Shown here: positions 1 through 11,411 of the stretch, one piece after another | Position numbering within the stretch: the stretch's first letter is position 1 | How the letters are laid out: each line of letters opens with the position of its first letter | From: Erodium maritimum | Taxonomy: Eukaryota; Streptophyta; Magnoliopsida; Geraniales; Geraniaceae | Assembly: GCA_963921825.1 (NCBI GenBank) | Contig: OY997593.1 | Coordinates: 42,299,111 to 42,363,110 of the forward strand | Direction: 5' to 3' | DNA length: 64,000 nucleotides | The notes under the pieces: generated by a model | Told to the model about the DNA's origin: nothing | Seen by the model: the letters and a program-made list of their open reading frames with translations, nothing else | Database searches by the model: none | Program-made: the position numbers and the translations under genes

Positions 1-85
1 CCAATTTGAGCCGAAAGTCTACATGATTGACCAAGCAAACCAATATCAAACGACGTCGTCAAATAGGTAGGGATGAAAAACGCCG

Positions 86-385
86 TTACCCGAAATCGTC
101 GCTGTGTGTCCGTACGTGAACCCGAGCTTTCGACCCGACGGATTTTCTATTGGCCACTCTATCCGATTCTACCGATCGCTTCTTCTCAGCCACCACCGTG
201 TCTTCTGATATCACGCCGAGCGAGGGCTTCCACTCCGGCGGCACCGCCCTCAGCCTCCGCTTGCACCGCCTCGCTAGCGGCACCAGCGATCGTCTCTCTT
301 CCTCCCTCGGCGGATCATCCTCTTCCCGGTTTGACATGGCGGTGCCGGCGCCGCAGCAGTACACGAATTCCAACAAAAGCTTCAT
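86..385 (-). CDS. Small plant-specific protein of unknown function (99 aa)
   Basis: The reading frame starts at an ATG at 385 and ends with TAA at 86-88. The protein begins with a hydrophobic stretch ending in a double cysteine (EFVYCCG, residues 5-11). A basic, Arg/Glu-rich middle follows, then WKPSLGVISEDT (about residues 52-63), then a basic tail ending in THSDDFG. From memory, many angiosperms have a small uncharacterised family with the same order: N-terminal CCG, a W-x-PSL-x-ISED block, and a C-terminal SDDF. The role is unknown. A TATA box lies 92 bp upstream on the same strand, which favours a real gene over chance. A plus-strand frame over the same bases (150-392) has no ATG and is treated as a shadow. 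The family link is from memory and was not checked by alignment. Confidence 0.6.
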   Translation of the reverse strand: MKLLLEFVYCCGAGTAMSNREEDDPPREEERRSLVPLARRCKRRLRAVPPEWKPSLGVISEDTVVAEKKRSVESDRVANRKSVGSKARVHVRTHSDDFG

Positions 386-476
386 AAATTAACAAACTAT
401 GTGTGCGTATGTATAGGATCTATATATGTCAATCGGTCGATCAAAGAGCAGATATTCAATTGGAAGGAGGGTAGTG

Positions 477-484
477 TTTATATA
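477..484 (-). promoter_or_regulatory. TATA box of the small gene at 86-385
   Basis: On minus the sequence reads TATATAAA inside CACTATATAAACAC. It lies about 92 bp before the ATG, which would give a 5' leader of roughly 60-65 nt, normal for a plant gene. Confidence 0.55.
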
Positions 485-690
485 GTGGTTGCGGTGTGTA
501 GAGCTGTTGGCTTTATCTGATAAAATGTAGAGGTGGACACTGATTTCGTTTTTATTACACAAATGCCATTGATGCACACACGATAACGACCCGGCGGCGG
601 GCCCGTTTGGTAGAGAAAGGCAGGACACGGTGAATCACCACTCTTCACAGGTTATCTGCTCGTCAAATGCATTATAGATCACTAACTGTG

Positions 691-880
691 TTAGGCTATT
701 CATAATAGGGTTGATACGATTAGGTCTAATTCCAGTCGTATGGGTAGAAAAATAATCAATAAAGTGGGCTCGATTTGTGAAAAAAAAGCGGGTTGAAATT
801 ATTTTTATATTATTTAGGCCATGTGGCGATTCTTTATAAAAGAATCGCCCTTCGACTCGAATAAACGGTCGGCATATCTA
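691..880. mobile_element. MITE-like hairpin remnant, copy A
   Basis: This stretch starts TTAGGCTATTCATAATAG and then has TTAGGTCTAATTCCAGTC. The same start and the same TCTAATTCC block occur at 48951-49112, where they form clear hairpins. The region is AT-rich and non-coding. The right end is not defined. It is probably an old, degraded member of the same short palindromic family. Confidence 0.35.
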
Positions 881-1480
881 CTGACTCAGTTGGGTGTCGA
901 ATCGACGCCCCTATTCGACACGCAAAAGCTTCCATTGTAGATAGTCTTATGTCTGGCAAAAAAGTGAATGACAGGGTTATGATTGAAAATGCATTTTTTT
1001 TATTTTTATTTCTAAAGTTAGAGTTTGTGCAGCAAAACAAACGTTGATGAGTGTAGTCCTTGAACTTGACGATCGCATCGTTAATGTTGATTGGTATTAT
1101 TCTTGTACGAGTCGTTATTGAGATCAATGCTTCGTTTATTGACAGTGCCAATACGAACGGCGAAGTGAGTCGTCGATTCAACGAGACCCTTAACTCTGCG
1201 AAACGCTACGTCACATCTCGTCTGAGCCTCTTTTTGAAAAGGTTGTTGATGCATCCGCAATTACCGAATGCAACGTAAGTACAGTCAACTACATGCAGGA
1301 CATCCACTAACGGAAAAAAATATTCGAGAAACAAATCTCACTCGCTTATGTGGTCTAGAGGAAGAAGATGAATGAGGTGTGGTCTAGAGGCATCTAAGCC
1401 AATGGATTCAGACGTGACTGTTTCGTTTATGAGGATAGGCAAGCCATCTAGTTAATGATCTTGTTAGTAAATGTTCGTGT
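881..1480. other. No recognised feature
   Basis: AT-rich sequence with only short open frames on both strands. No domain, terminal repeat or RNA gene was recognised. Confidence 0.5.
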
Positions 1481-1489
1481 TCATGTGGA

Positions 1490-1767
1490 TGGGATGAAAG
1501 GCTAGTATGGATAAAAGCTTTTCATTTTTTCACTGCTGGTGTGTACTCATTGTTGACATGTCCTTCTCTTTCTAGTCCCTTTTGGGCTTCCATTTTATGG
1601 ATTAACCACTGGCCTGCCAAATTTGGGGGTTTGTTCTGGTTATTGGTCAACAAAGTTATCCCATCTAAGGTGTTTCTAGAGGACAAGGGATGTCGAATTG
1701 GTCTAGCTGCAACTCTTGTAGCTTATATTTTGAGGATGCTGAGCACATTTTGTTGCATTGTTTCTTT
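1490..1767 (+). pseudogene. LINE ORF2 relic, zf-RVT region, left part
   Basis: The translation shows the zinc-binding reverse-transcriptase domain (zf-RVT) found near the C-terminus of plant LINE ORF2. It has W...P.K...FLW-like spacing, then a C..C with FEDAEHILLHCFF, and needs at least one frame change. The relic stops exactly where a minus-strand LINE has inserted. It resumes at 4548 with HCFFAFGFWSLVCSWC, which continues the domain. Upstream ORF2 domains (endonuclease, RT core) are not visible. Confidence 0.7.
1754..1767. repeat. 14-bp target-site duplication, left copy
   Basis: TGCATTGTTTCTTT, identical to 4548-4561. The two copies flank the minus-strand LINE. Confidence 0.85.
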
Positions 1768-4547
1768 TTTTTTGATCAGCAAGCAATAATATAAATAATC
1801 TTTCTTTTCAAGAAGAAAAGAAAGAAATCATCTACTACCAAAGCACTGCAACAACAGCATGCTAAACCAAAAGCACCCCAAAACAGCCCATACCAAAGGG
1901 GAGGAAACGGACACCAACAAACCTAACCAACCAAGAGCAAACAAACCACCAGAACAAAAGGCAAGGGACCAAAACACCCGGAAAGACAGAACTAAAAAAC
2001 ACTAAGAAAAGAACCCCCAAAGCACAAAGCTACGACAACCCACACTAAGAGCCAACACTAAAAAGCAAAGAGACAAGACTCAGAACCTAAGCTCGGAATC
2101 AGAAACTCCTTCCAGGTCATCATACCCATCATCAGAATCTGCCTCAAAATCCACACAATGGTTTGGCCCATTCTCCATTAAACGAAATTGCTCAATTACC
2201 TCCTTTTCTGACCCATAGCAAGTGACCCCAAATTTTTTGCAGAACTCCCAGGTTTTAATTGCTTCAAATAAACCTTTATCATTAGCAACAACTTTATCTG
2301 GAGAGAACTTTCTTTGATTGAATCCTGATTGAGCTTCCAACCTTTTTCTAGCTCTAGTTTTATACACAAAAGAGGGAGCAGAATTCTTATACCTTGACTT
2401 GTTTCTCTTAGGTTTCTAGAAAAAAAAAAAATAGGACTTTTAGAGTTGAAACCCATCAAATCAGTAACCTAAATAACTTGAGCCTTTTCCATCTCGAGGT
2501 AAACAGAATCAGGCTTCGGGACCGAAGAAAATTCACAGGTTTCCACCGTAGCCCCACACAACCCTACAACATCTTGAGCACCAAAGTCTCCACCCTCTTC
2601 AGTTACAATAGTTTTATCAAACTCATTACAATCCTCAAAGAAACTAGTGTCACAATGATTCTTCAAACCTGAAACAGAATTTTCCAAAGATACATTAGCA
2701 GAAGTAACTTGAAACCCAACACACGTAACCACCTGACCAGCAGACTGAATATCATCTTCATTTAAGAAAGGCACCAGATTAGGAAAAGCATTATCATGCT
2801 CCAAGTTTTAGTCTTGAACTAAGGGGATTTGATGTTGAATATCTTCAACCGACTTTGTATCTAAACCCCTTTCACCTTCTTCTAAGATTGTCCCAAAAGC
2901 AGGATTTTCGCGTTCTCCTACGAGAGAAGCAACTGAACCCTGTATAGAGTTACTGAAAAGCTTCTCTTATGAGGTTTGAGGACACTCAGGAATTGTAGGA
3001 ACCAACTGAGAGTGCACAGGTTTGACCAGAACACTGAAAGTTTGTATGCCAATTGAGATTTCTAGAACTTTGGGGGGAAGATCAAAAAGATTAGTATGGA
3101 TCAAAACAAAAGCAGAGTCTAAGTTACCTCCCTCCAAAGTTTGAGGATGAATGAAAAATGGAGTTCCGACCTTAGAAACACAAGCATTGAAAGTTTCAAG
3201 ATACCAACCTTGCATTGGGATTCCAATTATGGAAACCCAAATAAAAATCCCTCCTTTAGCACATAGCTTTTGTTTACCGAGAATAACAGTCATCTATCTC
3301 TTCATCCAACTCCATTTTCCTAACATCATTTCACTATCAAAAAGGGGATCAGGATAATTGATAATGAAAACTCTATTTCCCAAGGATTTTAAAGCGGTCT
3401 CATAGACCCCTTCACTAGCAATTTCCCTCCTCAGAGCTTCTAAAGAAAGATTGCTATGTGAAATAGCAAGATGACTTCTACTCAGTTCATCCTTTAGAGC
3501 CACTACTTCAGAACCTCTGCAATTCTCCTTCTCCCATTGGAAACTATCATCCAGTCCAGGCAAATCATTTTTTTCTTTTGTCTGAGTCTTTTGCCACACA
3601 TTTTCAATGTTACTTCCCTATAAGTTATTGAACTGAGAATTTTTCCAAGCTAATGCTACAAAAAGTTTGTATCCTTTCCAGAAGAACCCATTAAACTTAT
3701 GAGTAGCAAAATGAATGTATTCTTCCTGTTCAAACTGAATGAAAGCAAACCATCTGCCATTCCTGTTGGGCTTCTTGGGAGTTTGAACAGTCAAGACCTT
3801 CCCACAAGCAGAGAGCAGTTCAAGTAGCCACATCCCCAAACAATTAGGAGGGATATTATGCACGAAAACCCACTGATTCTTTAACCTCTTTCCTATCGAG
3901 ACCTCTTCCATAGAATCTGAAATCTTTCTCTTCTTAGAGGTGTCAGCAGCCTCAAAGTCACCCAAAACCGGATTTTCCCCCAAAGCATCGCCTCCTTTCT
4001 GTTGCTCCACACAAACATTAGCCCCTTCACCGAACTCTGCATCTTTGAAACCAGCCGCAGACCTTGTTCCAATAATCCGGACCGCCCCTTCAAAGCCTGG
4101 CAGTGGAGAACCCAAACTCGACGATGAGGCCACCCCAGACGGAACCGAAGAGGCCATACCAACCAAAAAACCTCTGAAAGAGCCCAAAATACACCAGACT
4201 CTACGCAGTCGAACGGAAAACGAACAGACAAACGAACTCGCTCCAGTGACTCACCGCGACAGAACAGGGACCCCTGTTCCGACTGAACAGCAGCAACACT
4301 TCCCCGACGTTAGGTAAAATACTCGCTCCAACAAGGCACCACAGCAGCCCCATTCATCTCTTTTCCGGCTGAACAACAACAACTCCCCCCCAGAAAGAGA
4401 ACCCACGACCTAGGAGGAGGACATGGTCGTAAAGCACCTTGAATTTCGAACGGAAACAGCCGGAAATCGCCAATCACGAATTAGGGATTTCGAAAATTAG
4501 GGGCGCGTGTAGCGCGTTCACTTCTCAAACAAACACAAATGTTACCA
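1768..4547 (-). mobile_element. Nested ORF1-only LINE (about 2.78 kb)
   Basis: This is a non-LTR retrotransposon on minus, bounded by a perfect 14-bp target duplication. Its 3' end is an A-tract (T-run at 1766-1773 on plus) after ...GCTTGCTGATC. The order on minus is a 5' leader (4547-4188), an ORF1-like reading frame (4187-2080), and a 3' UTR of about 300 bp running directly into the tail. No ORF2 (endonuclease/RT) lies between ORF1 and the tail, so the copy is an internal deletion or a non-autonomous ORF1-only form. It sits inside an older plus-strand LINE ORF2. Confidence 0.8.
2080..4187 (-). pseudogene. LINE ORF1, RRM-type RNA-binding protein, broken
   Basis: The frame opens at ATG 4187 and reads MGSFRGFLVGMASS. 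An RRM-like fold lies at about residues 105-180, with WVFVHNIPPNC as the first strand and GRWFAFIQFEQEEY as the second motif. A later block with FIWVSIIGIPMQGW and ...PQTLEGGNLDSAFVLIHTNL resembles the DUF4283-type region of plant LINE ORF1. The C-terminal block has IKTWEFCKKFGVTCYGSEKE and ends DSELRF-stop. Segments beginning at 4187, 3599, 3293, 2804 and 2459 share one frame and are separated by stop codons; the last 95 codons are in another frame. This is therefore one ORF of about 700 codons broken by several stops and at least one frameshift. ORF1 proteins bind element RNA, but this copy cannot make a full protein. Confidence 0.7.
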
Positions 4548-4561
4548 TGCATTGTTTCTTT
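4548..4561. repeat. 14-bp target-site duplication, right copy
   Basis: TGCATTGTTTCTTT, matching 1754-1767. Confidence 0.85.
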
Positions 4562-4690
4562 GCTTTTGGATTCTGGTCCTTAGTTTGTTCGTGGTGCAGA
4601 GTGTTGGTTTTTGTGCCCAAGGCCAATCGTGATCATGGACGGCATTATCATTTCATTAATACATCGGCACTACTATTATCATTTGCGAAA
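4548..4690 (+). pseudogene. LINE ORF2 relic, middle part
   Basis: This continues the zf-RVT domain from 1767. The frame reads HCFFAFGFWSLVCSWC and then a less conserved tail. It is cut off at 4691 by a solo Copia LTR. Confidence 0.65.
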
Positions 4691-6422
4691 TGCTAATAGT
4701 GTGAATAATACTCTTTCTTAAGATCGCCGGGTTGAGGACCTGACAGTAAAACTCTTAGAAGTAATAGAGTATTATTCACTTGATCCCTGGTCTTACTGAT
4801 ATACTAAGACTAGTATGATGTTGGCTGATGATCACATTTTACTGATCATACATATTGGATATGAATTCAAATCATAGATGTCATTTAGGGAAATGGCATT
4901 GGATGACCCACTGTGAGAATACTACATAGGAATTGTCATGAGTATTTCTCAATACCGTAATATGACTTAAGTCCTCTGACCTTATATTCATCATGATTTC
5001 TACATAGGTGGTTGTGTGCTTTGACACAGTTAAACGTTGTCTTTAACCGAGCAATTATAAAGGCTGTGATTGGGAGCATAAGTGTCTACGTGAGAGATAT
5101 GGTTGACTGATAAGGGATCTATCACTCATATAAATATGAGAGATATCGTTTGGGCCCCTTGATAAGTGAGACTGAAGAAAAAGCATGGCCATGCGAATTG
5201 ATAAAGAGTTATCACTGACAGTCTACTTAAGATCAAGAAACAGCGATCGAGTAAAATAAGGATGACGGCCCTATGCCTTATTCGATCGAGATATCGTTGA
5301 CAGAAGGGTTAGCATATTAGCGGGTAAAGGTTAAGTCGCTTTGACGATCATCATACACGTTTGGGTAGTCATATTGCTTTGCTAGAAGACAACTATGACA
5401 TGTGGACGAATCGAGGATTTCGGGCCCACTGCCGAACATCGTATGAGCCTGCAGGGTCACACCTAACAACAAGCCCAAAATCGTATTGGACTTTGGAAGT
5501 CCATTAAGTGAATAAAATAATATATTATATTTGATATAATATTTATTTATTCATTAAACTCGTTTTTTGAATTACCAATATAATAAAGATTATGTTGGAT
5601 AATTAAAATGCAAAATTGGCTCTTGAATTTTCGAAATTCAAAGAGTGTATTTTTTCATGAACACTACTCCTAAAATAAGACACTTTTCATAAAAGAAAGT
5701 CCAAGAGTTGGACTTGCTAGAAATGACATAGTGGAGTCATCCAAACCCTTAGAAGACCACTTGTCAAATTTGGAAGTCCAAGTGTTGGGCTTTTCCAAAT
5801 AAAATAATGTGGTCTTGTTGGGAGATATATGCATGCAAGAGAGAGAAGAAAAATCAGATTTTTCATTGTGTTGAGAATGGTTATCAAAGTGTAGAGAGAA
5901 AAACGAGTAGAGAGAAAAGAGAGAGGAAGAAGTGTTCTTCATCTTGTGCTAGCACACAAACGATTTTGGGAAGGATTGTTCAAGAACTATGTGGCTTTGA
6001 TTCCTCCAAGAGGATATGTAGGCGTCTTGGAGACTCAAGCCAAATCCATTTGTTTCAGTGTTGTTTGTTTGCAAGAAGAGAAGAAAAATCTGGACAGATT
6101 TTCTGCCTAGAATCTGTCCGACCAGCCACTGTAAAGAGCTCGATCGGAGGTTCATCCGAGATCCGATCTTGCTGATTTTTGGAGTGAACATTCTACACAT
6201 ATTGGTATTAAATATGACCGACGGGATTTGTATTCCAACGGTTTGTTTCTGAGATATACGAGCTGCACGTTGGTCCCTGTCTCGAACCAAGCTGAAAAAT
6301 TGAAAGAGGTAATCTCTCCTTTTAATTTTGTTTGTCGGTTTACTCGGAATTACATGGATCCCGAGGCTATTCTAGGGAATTTTTTTATTTTCCGCTGTGT
6401 TTTGCTCCCTAGAATTCCAACA
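4691..6422 (+). mobile_element. Solo LTR of a Ty1/copia element (1732 bp)
   Basis: It starts TGCTAATAGTG and ends CTAGAATTCCAACA. Internal blocks match the Copia LTRs at 49630-51317 and 56401-58090 read on minus: AATAAGGATGACGGCCCTAT near 5255, a GCATGGCCATGC block near 5183, and GTAGGCGTCTTGGAGACTCA near 6018. No gag-pol or second LTR is present, so it is a solo LTR or an LTR relic of a related subfamily. A perfect 5-bp duplication was not found (CGAAA left, CAGAG right), so the exact ends may be off by a few bases. It interrupts the LINE ORF2 relic. Confidence 0.65.
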
Positions 6423-6920
6423 CAGAGTGTCCTATGTTCAGCCCAAAATTGTTTCAGTGGTTCTTCATCTTTGGTCGGGCTTAGGTTCTAGCCGGTGGTG
6501 GAAATGTTAGGTAAAGTTGGGGTATTTAGCCTTTTGGCTCTTATGGATGCGCAGGAATAACTTGGTTTTTAACCAATTCATACAAGCCCCGATCTTTGTT
6601 TTCTTTAAGTTACAACAACATGGGTTTAGGTTAGCGAGGATGGAGGTTGTTCTTCAATCCTCTTGCTTGTTTATAGACTAGCAAGATGTTCCTTTTCATG
6701 CTTCATTTGAGTGTTGTTTTTGCTGGTTCTACCACTTGTAGGAGTGGCTGGACGTTCTTTGTTCGGTTACATCTTTCCTGCATAACGTCTAGGAGATGTT
6801 GTCCCTTTTGTTGGTTTTAGTTGTCGTGTAAGTCAAGGGTATTGTTTTGGTTCTACAAGAAAATTTCCCGCCATTTCGACATTAAAGTACATTGAATAAA
6901 ATCTTTGATTATAAAAAAAA
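6423..6920 (+). pseudogene. LINE ORF2 C-terminus and 3' tail, right part
   Basis: After the solo LTR the LINE C-terminal motif resumes at about 6525 with WLLWMRRNNLVFNQF, typical of the last part of plant LINE ORF2 (W.LW..RN..VF). Several stops follow. The sequence runs to an A-rich end (about 6910-6920, GATTATAAAAAAAATAG), which may be its original 3' tail. Confidence 0.6.
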
Positions 6921-7224
6921 TAGATGAATGCAATGAAGATTCGAAAGAGGAATAATACAATATTGAAATGATTTCGATGTAACCTAACTCACGTAATATG
7001 AAAGTTCTAATCAACTAAATTACATATTTATCGGAAGTATTTTAAATTTAATTATCCAATAATTATACCTTTTAAGGAACTATAACAAAAATATAGTTTC
7101 GTAACCGATTTAATTAAGTCAAAGCGTTATAGTATACTGATCAAACTTATCACAAACCATCCCCCTTTTCTCTGTGATTCCTTTCTTCTCCACATAAGCT
7201 CCTCCCATTTTCTCTACAACTAAC

Positions 7225-7791
7225 ATGGTTCTCCTCACTAGCAATCTCACTGATGCTGTTGTCAGCCCTGTACCCAGTCAATTGATTATCTGCCCTCAAT
7301 CCACCCATTGCCACCACGCGGTCCCCCTGCCCGAGATACTTGGAACCATGACCCTAGCTCCACCAATGGGCTTTATTAAGTTGTCACGACCGAGGAAGAA
7401 GGCTCTTCAGCCCTCTCCTCCGCCAACTGCGTTGCCTCCGCCTTCATCTCCAACGTTTTCGTCCTCAACGTTGTTGTCCTCAAAGCCTCCACCCACACCA
7501 TCACCAACGTTTCCGCCTCCAACACCACTAGCACCCTCGCCTCCTGCAGTGCTGCTGCCCTCCCCCACCATCACTCTGAACCTAGCACCACCAATTCTTC
7601 CTCTACCACCAACGTTGTCACTGCCTCCTCCTCATTTTCCACTAGAGTCATTGTCGTCCTTACCTCCTCTTCCACCAGATCTACTACCGCTGCCACCTCC
7701 TCCTCTGCCACCTTCTCCTTCGCCACCGGATCGTCGCCTTCGCCTCTTACGCCACCTCTACAACATGTCTGCTTCCTCAGCCACCTACTGA
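7225..7791 (+). CDS. Proline-rich ORF of unknown function (188 aa)
   Basis: The ATG at 7225 follows a pyrimidine-rich stretch that could be a leader. The predicted protein has a less biased first 55 residues, then about 110 residues dominated by Pro, Ser and Leu (PPPSSP, PPLPPSPSPP), then a short basic end. No signal peptide, domain or repeat of fixed period is convincing. It may be a hypothetical proline-rich protein, part of a pseudogene, or chance coding in CT-rich DNA. The opposite strand is also open (7571-7795) because of the base bias. Confidence 0.25.
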   Translation: MVLLTSNLTDAVVSPVPSQLIICPQSTHCHHAVPLPEILGTMTLAPPMGFIKLSRPRKKALQPSPPPTALPPPSSPTFSSSTLLSSKPPPTPSPTFPPPTPLAPSPPAVLLPSPTITLNLAPPILPLPPTLSLPPPHFPLESLSSLPPLPPDLLPLPPPPLPPSPSPPDRRLRLLRHLYNMSASSATY

Positions 7792-9700
7792 TCATTCACG
7801 ATCATCGGAGGCCCGAACTTGGATCAGGTGTTATGACTGTGACACAACCGATCAGTCGTGGACTTTGTGTAGAGACACCCCATTCATATCTGCTGGATCG
7901 GGACCATGACACCCCTGATCAGAGTTAGGGAGGGTGGAACTATTGGCCCCAACAACCAGGCGAGGTCTGTCACGCAGCCTCGACGGGCCCAATGAGTCGA
8001 AGGATGAGCAACAAGGTGTGTTTGGGAGCGCACACCTCGCCCTTCCAAGATCGGTGCAAATCCGACAACATGATTCTCCCATTTCTTGGTTTTCTCCCTG
8101 GATGTCTGTTATCCAATGAAATGCCTCTGATCTTTTACCACGAGAATTTTCAGGTCGAGCCATGAAATGATTATCGTCTACTACTCTTGCACAACCATCA
8201 GTCTGGAGATTGTCTCCACTTTTTGTTCTTAGTATAACTGGTTATTTCGCAATAAGGTTAGCGTTCGATACCTACTAATTAAAAAGTATGTCTTACCCTT
8301 TTCCTTTTTATCACTTCCATGTGATGTAATATTTGATTTATATGATTAATAAAGTTTCACTTATGCAAAAAACAAATACTATGTATAACATTGTGTAGAA
8401 ATTTTAAGAGATCATAAGATTTAGTGGATTTTATTTTTGCTTTTTGGGATTGCAAGTTAATAATATTTGTAACTTATGGAAATAATATACCTTTGAATAA
8501 TGTAGCATTATTTTACAGGTGGGTTATCGCTAATTATAACAAATTCAGCTAACATTTTTCTATACATGTGTTGAGAATCTACTCATTCCACTTACTTTAC
8601 AATTCATATATTGAATATTTGTGAATTGATTCAGGTAAGATACGATCCAAGATTCTAAAGTGTTAACTTTTTGTACATTAATTACAGGATAGTTTATTAG
8701 TCACATGTTATGTATGGTATGGCCCGATGGCTAAGTAGAAAAAACGGGTGACAATAGCTAGAGATTCATGATGGAGATAAAATGCAAACATGACCTTATT
8801 ATCCTTGTTTTAGTTGTTGTTTAAGAAAGTTGTTACAGTACATTATTGTCTCCGTTACACTGCAGTAGGGTTTGGGTTGTAGGTGAACAAATTAACGAAA
8901 GAGACATGGCAAAACTGCAACCAAGCACAGATAAATTCGAATCCAGTTTTCACCACATGCATTTATTTTGTTTGTCCCACCACAATGCCTCTTATTGAAG
9001 GTTCTTTCTATGGCATGAAGAAATTAAAAATTGACATCGGAAGAACAATTAATATCGATGAAAACGGTGCAGCATTGAATTCTCCATCTGCCCTTATTCA
9101 TTTCCTTCATCTAAGTAGTAGTGATCTGTTTGTCGACAACGGCTTGATGCTTCATTTTCTGGGTTCTTGAAACATCCACAGTTGGGTTACTTTCAAAATG
9201 TGGCCAATCTTGCTTCGGGAACAACCTGTCTTGTGGAAATTAAAGAGCTATGGAGGAGGGAATTTCTTTTCCTTTTAATTCTATTTTCAATAGATATAAG
9301 CTTATGTGGAGAAACGGGAGATTCTCAACCATGTAAGTGCACCTACAACGCTCGTTCCGCCACGCGATTTACGGTTCATAAACGTCGATAGCTTATACTT
9401 AATATTTATACTCACGAGTCATCAACCATGGAATAGAACATTTTGTTTAACTTGAGGAGAGAAAATGTGAGAATAACCTGTATACTGATCTAATAATTCT
9501 CAATTGATGGGTTTATATACACATAGATTATACTACAATTTAAGGAGAGGGAGAGTATGTGGACTATTTTTTGAAGGTTATTTGCGAGCAAAGTCAAAAA
9601 ATACGGCACTATTTTCATGTTTTTTAACCCACATCCCTCAAGCTTAATACGGTGACGTATTGGGTCCAGAAGCTAAACTTGATTCACTGTACCGAAAGAT
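7792..9700. other. Unassigned intergenic sequence
   Basis: Non-repetitive, largely AT-rich DNA. Short frames at 7852-8163 (minus), 8883-9170 (plus) and 9167-9391 (plus) show no recognisable domain and no codon pattern that sets them apart. No terminal repeats or RNA genes were seen. Confidence 0.4.
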
Positions 9701-10164
9701 TATTTATGTTTTTTGAAAAGAAAATATATTATAAATGATCCAATGTTTTCAGTATGAAAACAAAAGACAAGAGAAAAAACCCCTCGATACAAACTTGAGT
9801 ATGCCAACAGGACACCTCCAAACAAAACCCAATAAGGTGCGAACAAAGGTCTAATATCTAGAAATTTCTATCTTGAATCCATCAGAGGAAGGACAAAAGA
9901 GAGAACAAACAAACAGAACCAACAGAAAACCAAAGGAAAGGTCGAGGAGAAAGAGGGAACGAGGTCGAGGAGAAAGAGGGACGCCGACCAAAGAGGGGAG
10001 AAGAGAGGGAAATGGGGAAAGAAGGTTGGAAGGAGAAAAGCCACTGCCAGCAATCTCCGAGAAGATCGCCGACTATAGAGTGGGGGGGACGGCGGCGGTT
10101 GTGCGAGAAGAAAAGGGGTTAGGGTTTCTAGAGAAAGGGCAGAGCCTAGTGACAATTAATATCG
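9701..10164 (-). mobile_element. Possible LINE-type 3' fragment on minus
   Basis: On minus this stretch ends with TTTTCTTTTCAAAAAACA, the kind of A-tailed end seen in plant LINE or retroposon 3' ends and similar to the end of the LINE at 1768. Upstream it is strongly pyrimidine-rich on minus and holds a Leu/Phe/Ser-rich frame (9868-10155) that is probably base-composition noise. No flanking duplication was found. Confidence 0.25.
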
Positions 10165-10265
10165 GTGGTCGTTGTTGAAACATTCAACGCCGACCACATT
10201 ACAATTTGGTCGTTATTGAAGCTTTCAACCCTGGCCTAATAAAAATTTGGTCGGTGTTGAATTAA
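10165..10265. repeat. Short inverted or tandem motif with GGTCG..TTGAA units
   Basis: Three imperfect units of the form GGTCGntnTTGAA occur at about 10166, 10203 and 10249. The first two are followed by TTCAAc..CGACC-like complements. Such sets occur in terminal regions of plant DNA transposons, but no matching partner end was found here. Confidence 0.3.
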
Positions 10266-10798
10266 ATTAAAATTAACGTTATAAAACACGTGTGGCTACC
10301 ACTATTTTCTTAATTTCATAACATGTGTCTTCATTTAATTTGATCTTCTTTTTGTCCAATAACAATCTTGTACGTTGCTTATAAAAGGATCTTAAGCTCC
10401 ATTTGTTACTGGTCCGAGGAATAAAAAGAGACCATGTCTTTCTGTATAAATGAATCTTATGTATTTACGTTTGTTTACGTGTATCCACAGAGAGTAAATG
10501 GTTCTTAATCATGTTGTCACGCCCCAAATCCGGTTTTGACCGGACTCGAGACGTGAACTAAGGTAATAATAAAATAAAATAAACGCAAATTTAATTAACA
10601 AGAATCTCACAATAAAAGTCTGATAATACGAGTTCAAAATTTAACAACCAAATAAAATAAGGACAATGTTTAATACAAAACTGGAATCACGCCTCTAATA
10701 AATAGATCAACCCGGACCCTCAATGAGCTCCCGAGCCCTGAGACGTCCTCTAAGCCTACTCACCAACGAAACCTGTAAAATATTAAAAACAGAGGGGG

Positions 10799-10812
10799 TG
10801 AGCTTACGCTCA
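10799..10812 (-). promoter_or_regulatory. LTR hairpin module, copy 1
   Basis: On minus it reads TGAGCGTAAGCTCA followed by CCCCC, then a T-rich run and TTTTACAGGT (10771-10780), which looks like a splice acceptor. The same module is in the four other Gypsy LTRs of the window. Its function is not known to me. Confidence 0.55.
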
Positions 10813-11012
10813 GTAGGAAAAAGTAGTAAAGGGAAAAAGGACTCCCGCTCCGTCACCTAAAATCTCGTCCTGTAATACTCATTAAAAGACAACACAAATA
10901 GAGATCAAACGGAACACACTTAATCGCCAACAGAAACAACTAAAGAAACACACGAATACTGAAATATAAGATAATTGAACCACGATAACCGATCCACACA
11001 CAAGCTCAACAT

Positions 11013-11411
11013 ATCGTACCGGAACGCACATCGGCCTAGATATCTTCCCGGAACACAGAGCATCGGGGTGAAACAACATACATCGTACCGGAATACCCCT
11101 CGGTCTGGATGTCTTCCAGGAACACAGAGCATCGGGGTGAAACAATATACATCATACCGGAATACTCCTCGGTCTAGATGTCCTCCCGAAACACAGAGCA
11201 TCGGGGTGAAACAATATACATCATACCGGAATATCCCTCGGTCTAGATGTCTTCCAAGAACACAGATCATCGGGGTGAAACAATATACATCATACCGTAA
11301 TACTCCTCGGTCTAGATGTCTTCCCGGAACACAAAGCATCGGGGTGAATATCAATGCACACATACCGGGCTGGCACACACCTCGGTCGGGTATCTTCCCG
11401 TCACTCGGGGT
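11013..11411. repeat. Minisatellite, about 69-bp unit, about 6 copies
   Basis: Units share ACCGGAATA, CTCGGTCTAGATGTCTTCC and CACAGAGCATCGGGGTGAA. Spacing between ACCGGAAT marks is 67-76 bp. It lies inside the minus-strand Gypsy LTR. Confidence 0.8.

Noticed and set aside
150..392. Plus-strand frame over the small gene
   Set aside because: It has no ATG and follows a stop; the minus frame has ATG, conserved blocks and a TATA box.
10980..11410. Regular direct repeats resembling a CRISPR array
   Set aside because: Units are contiguous and imperfect without unique spacers, in plant DNA and inside an LTR.
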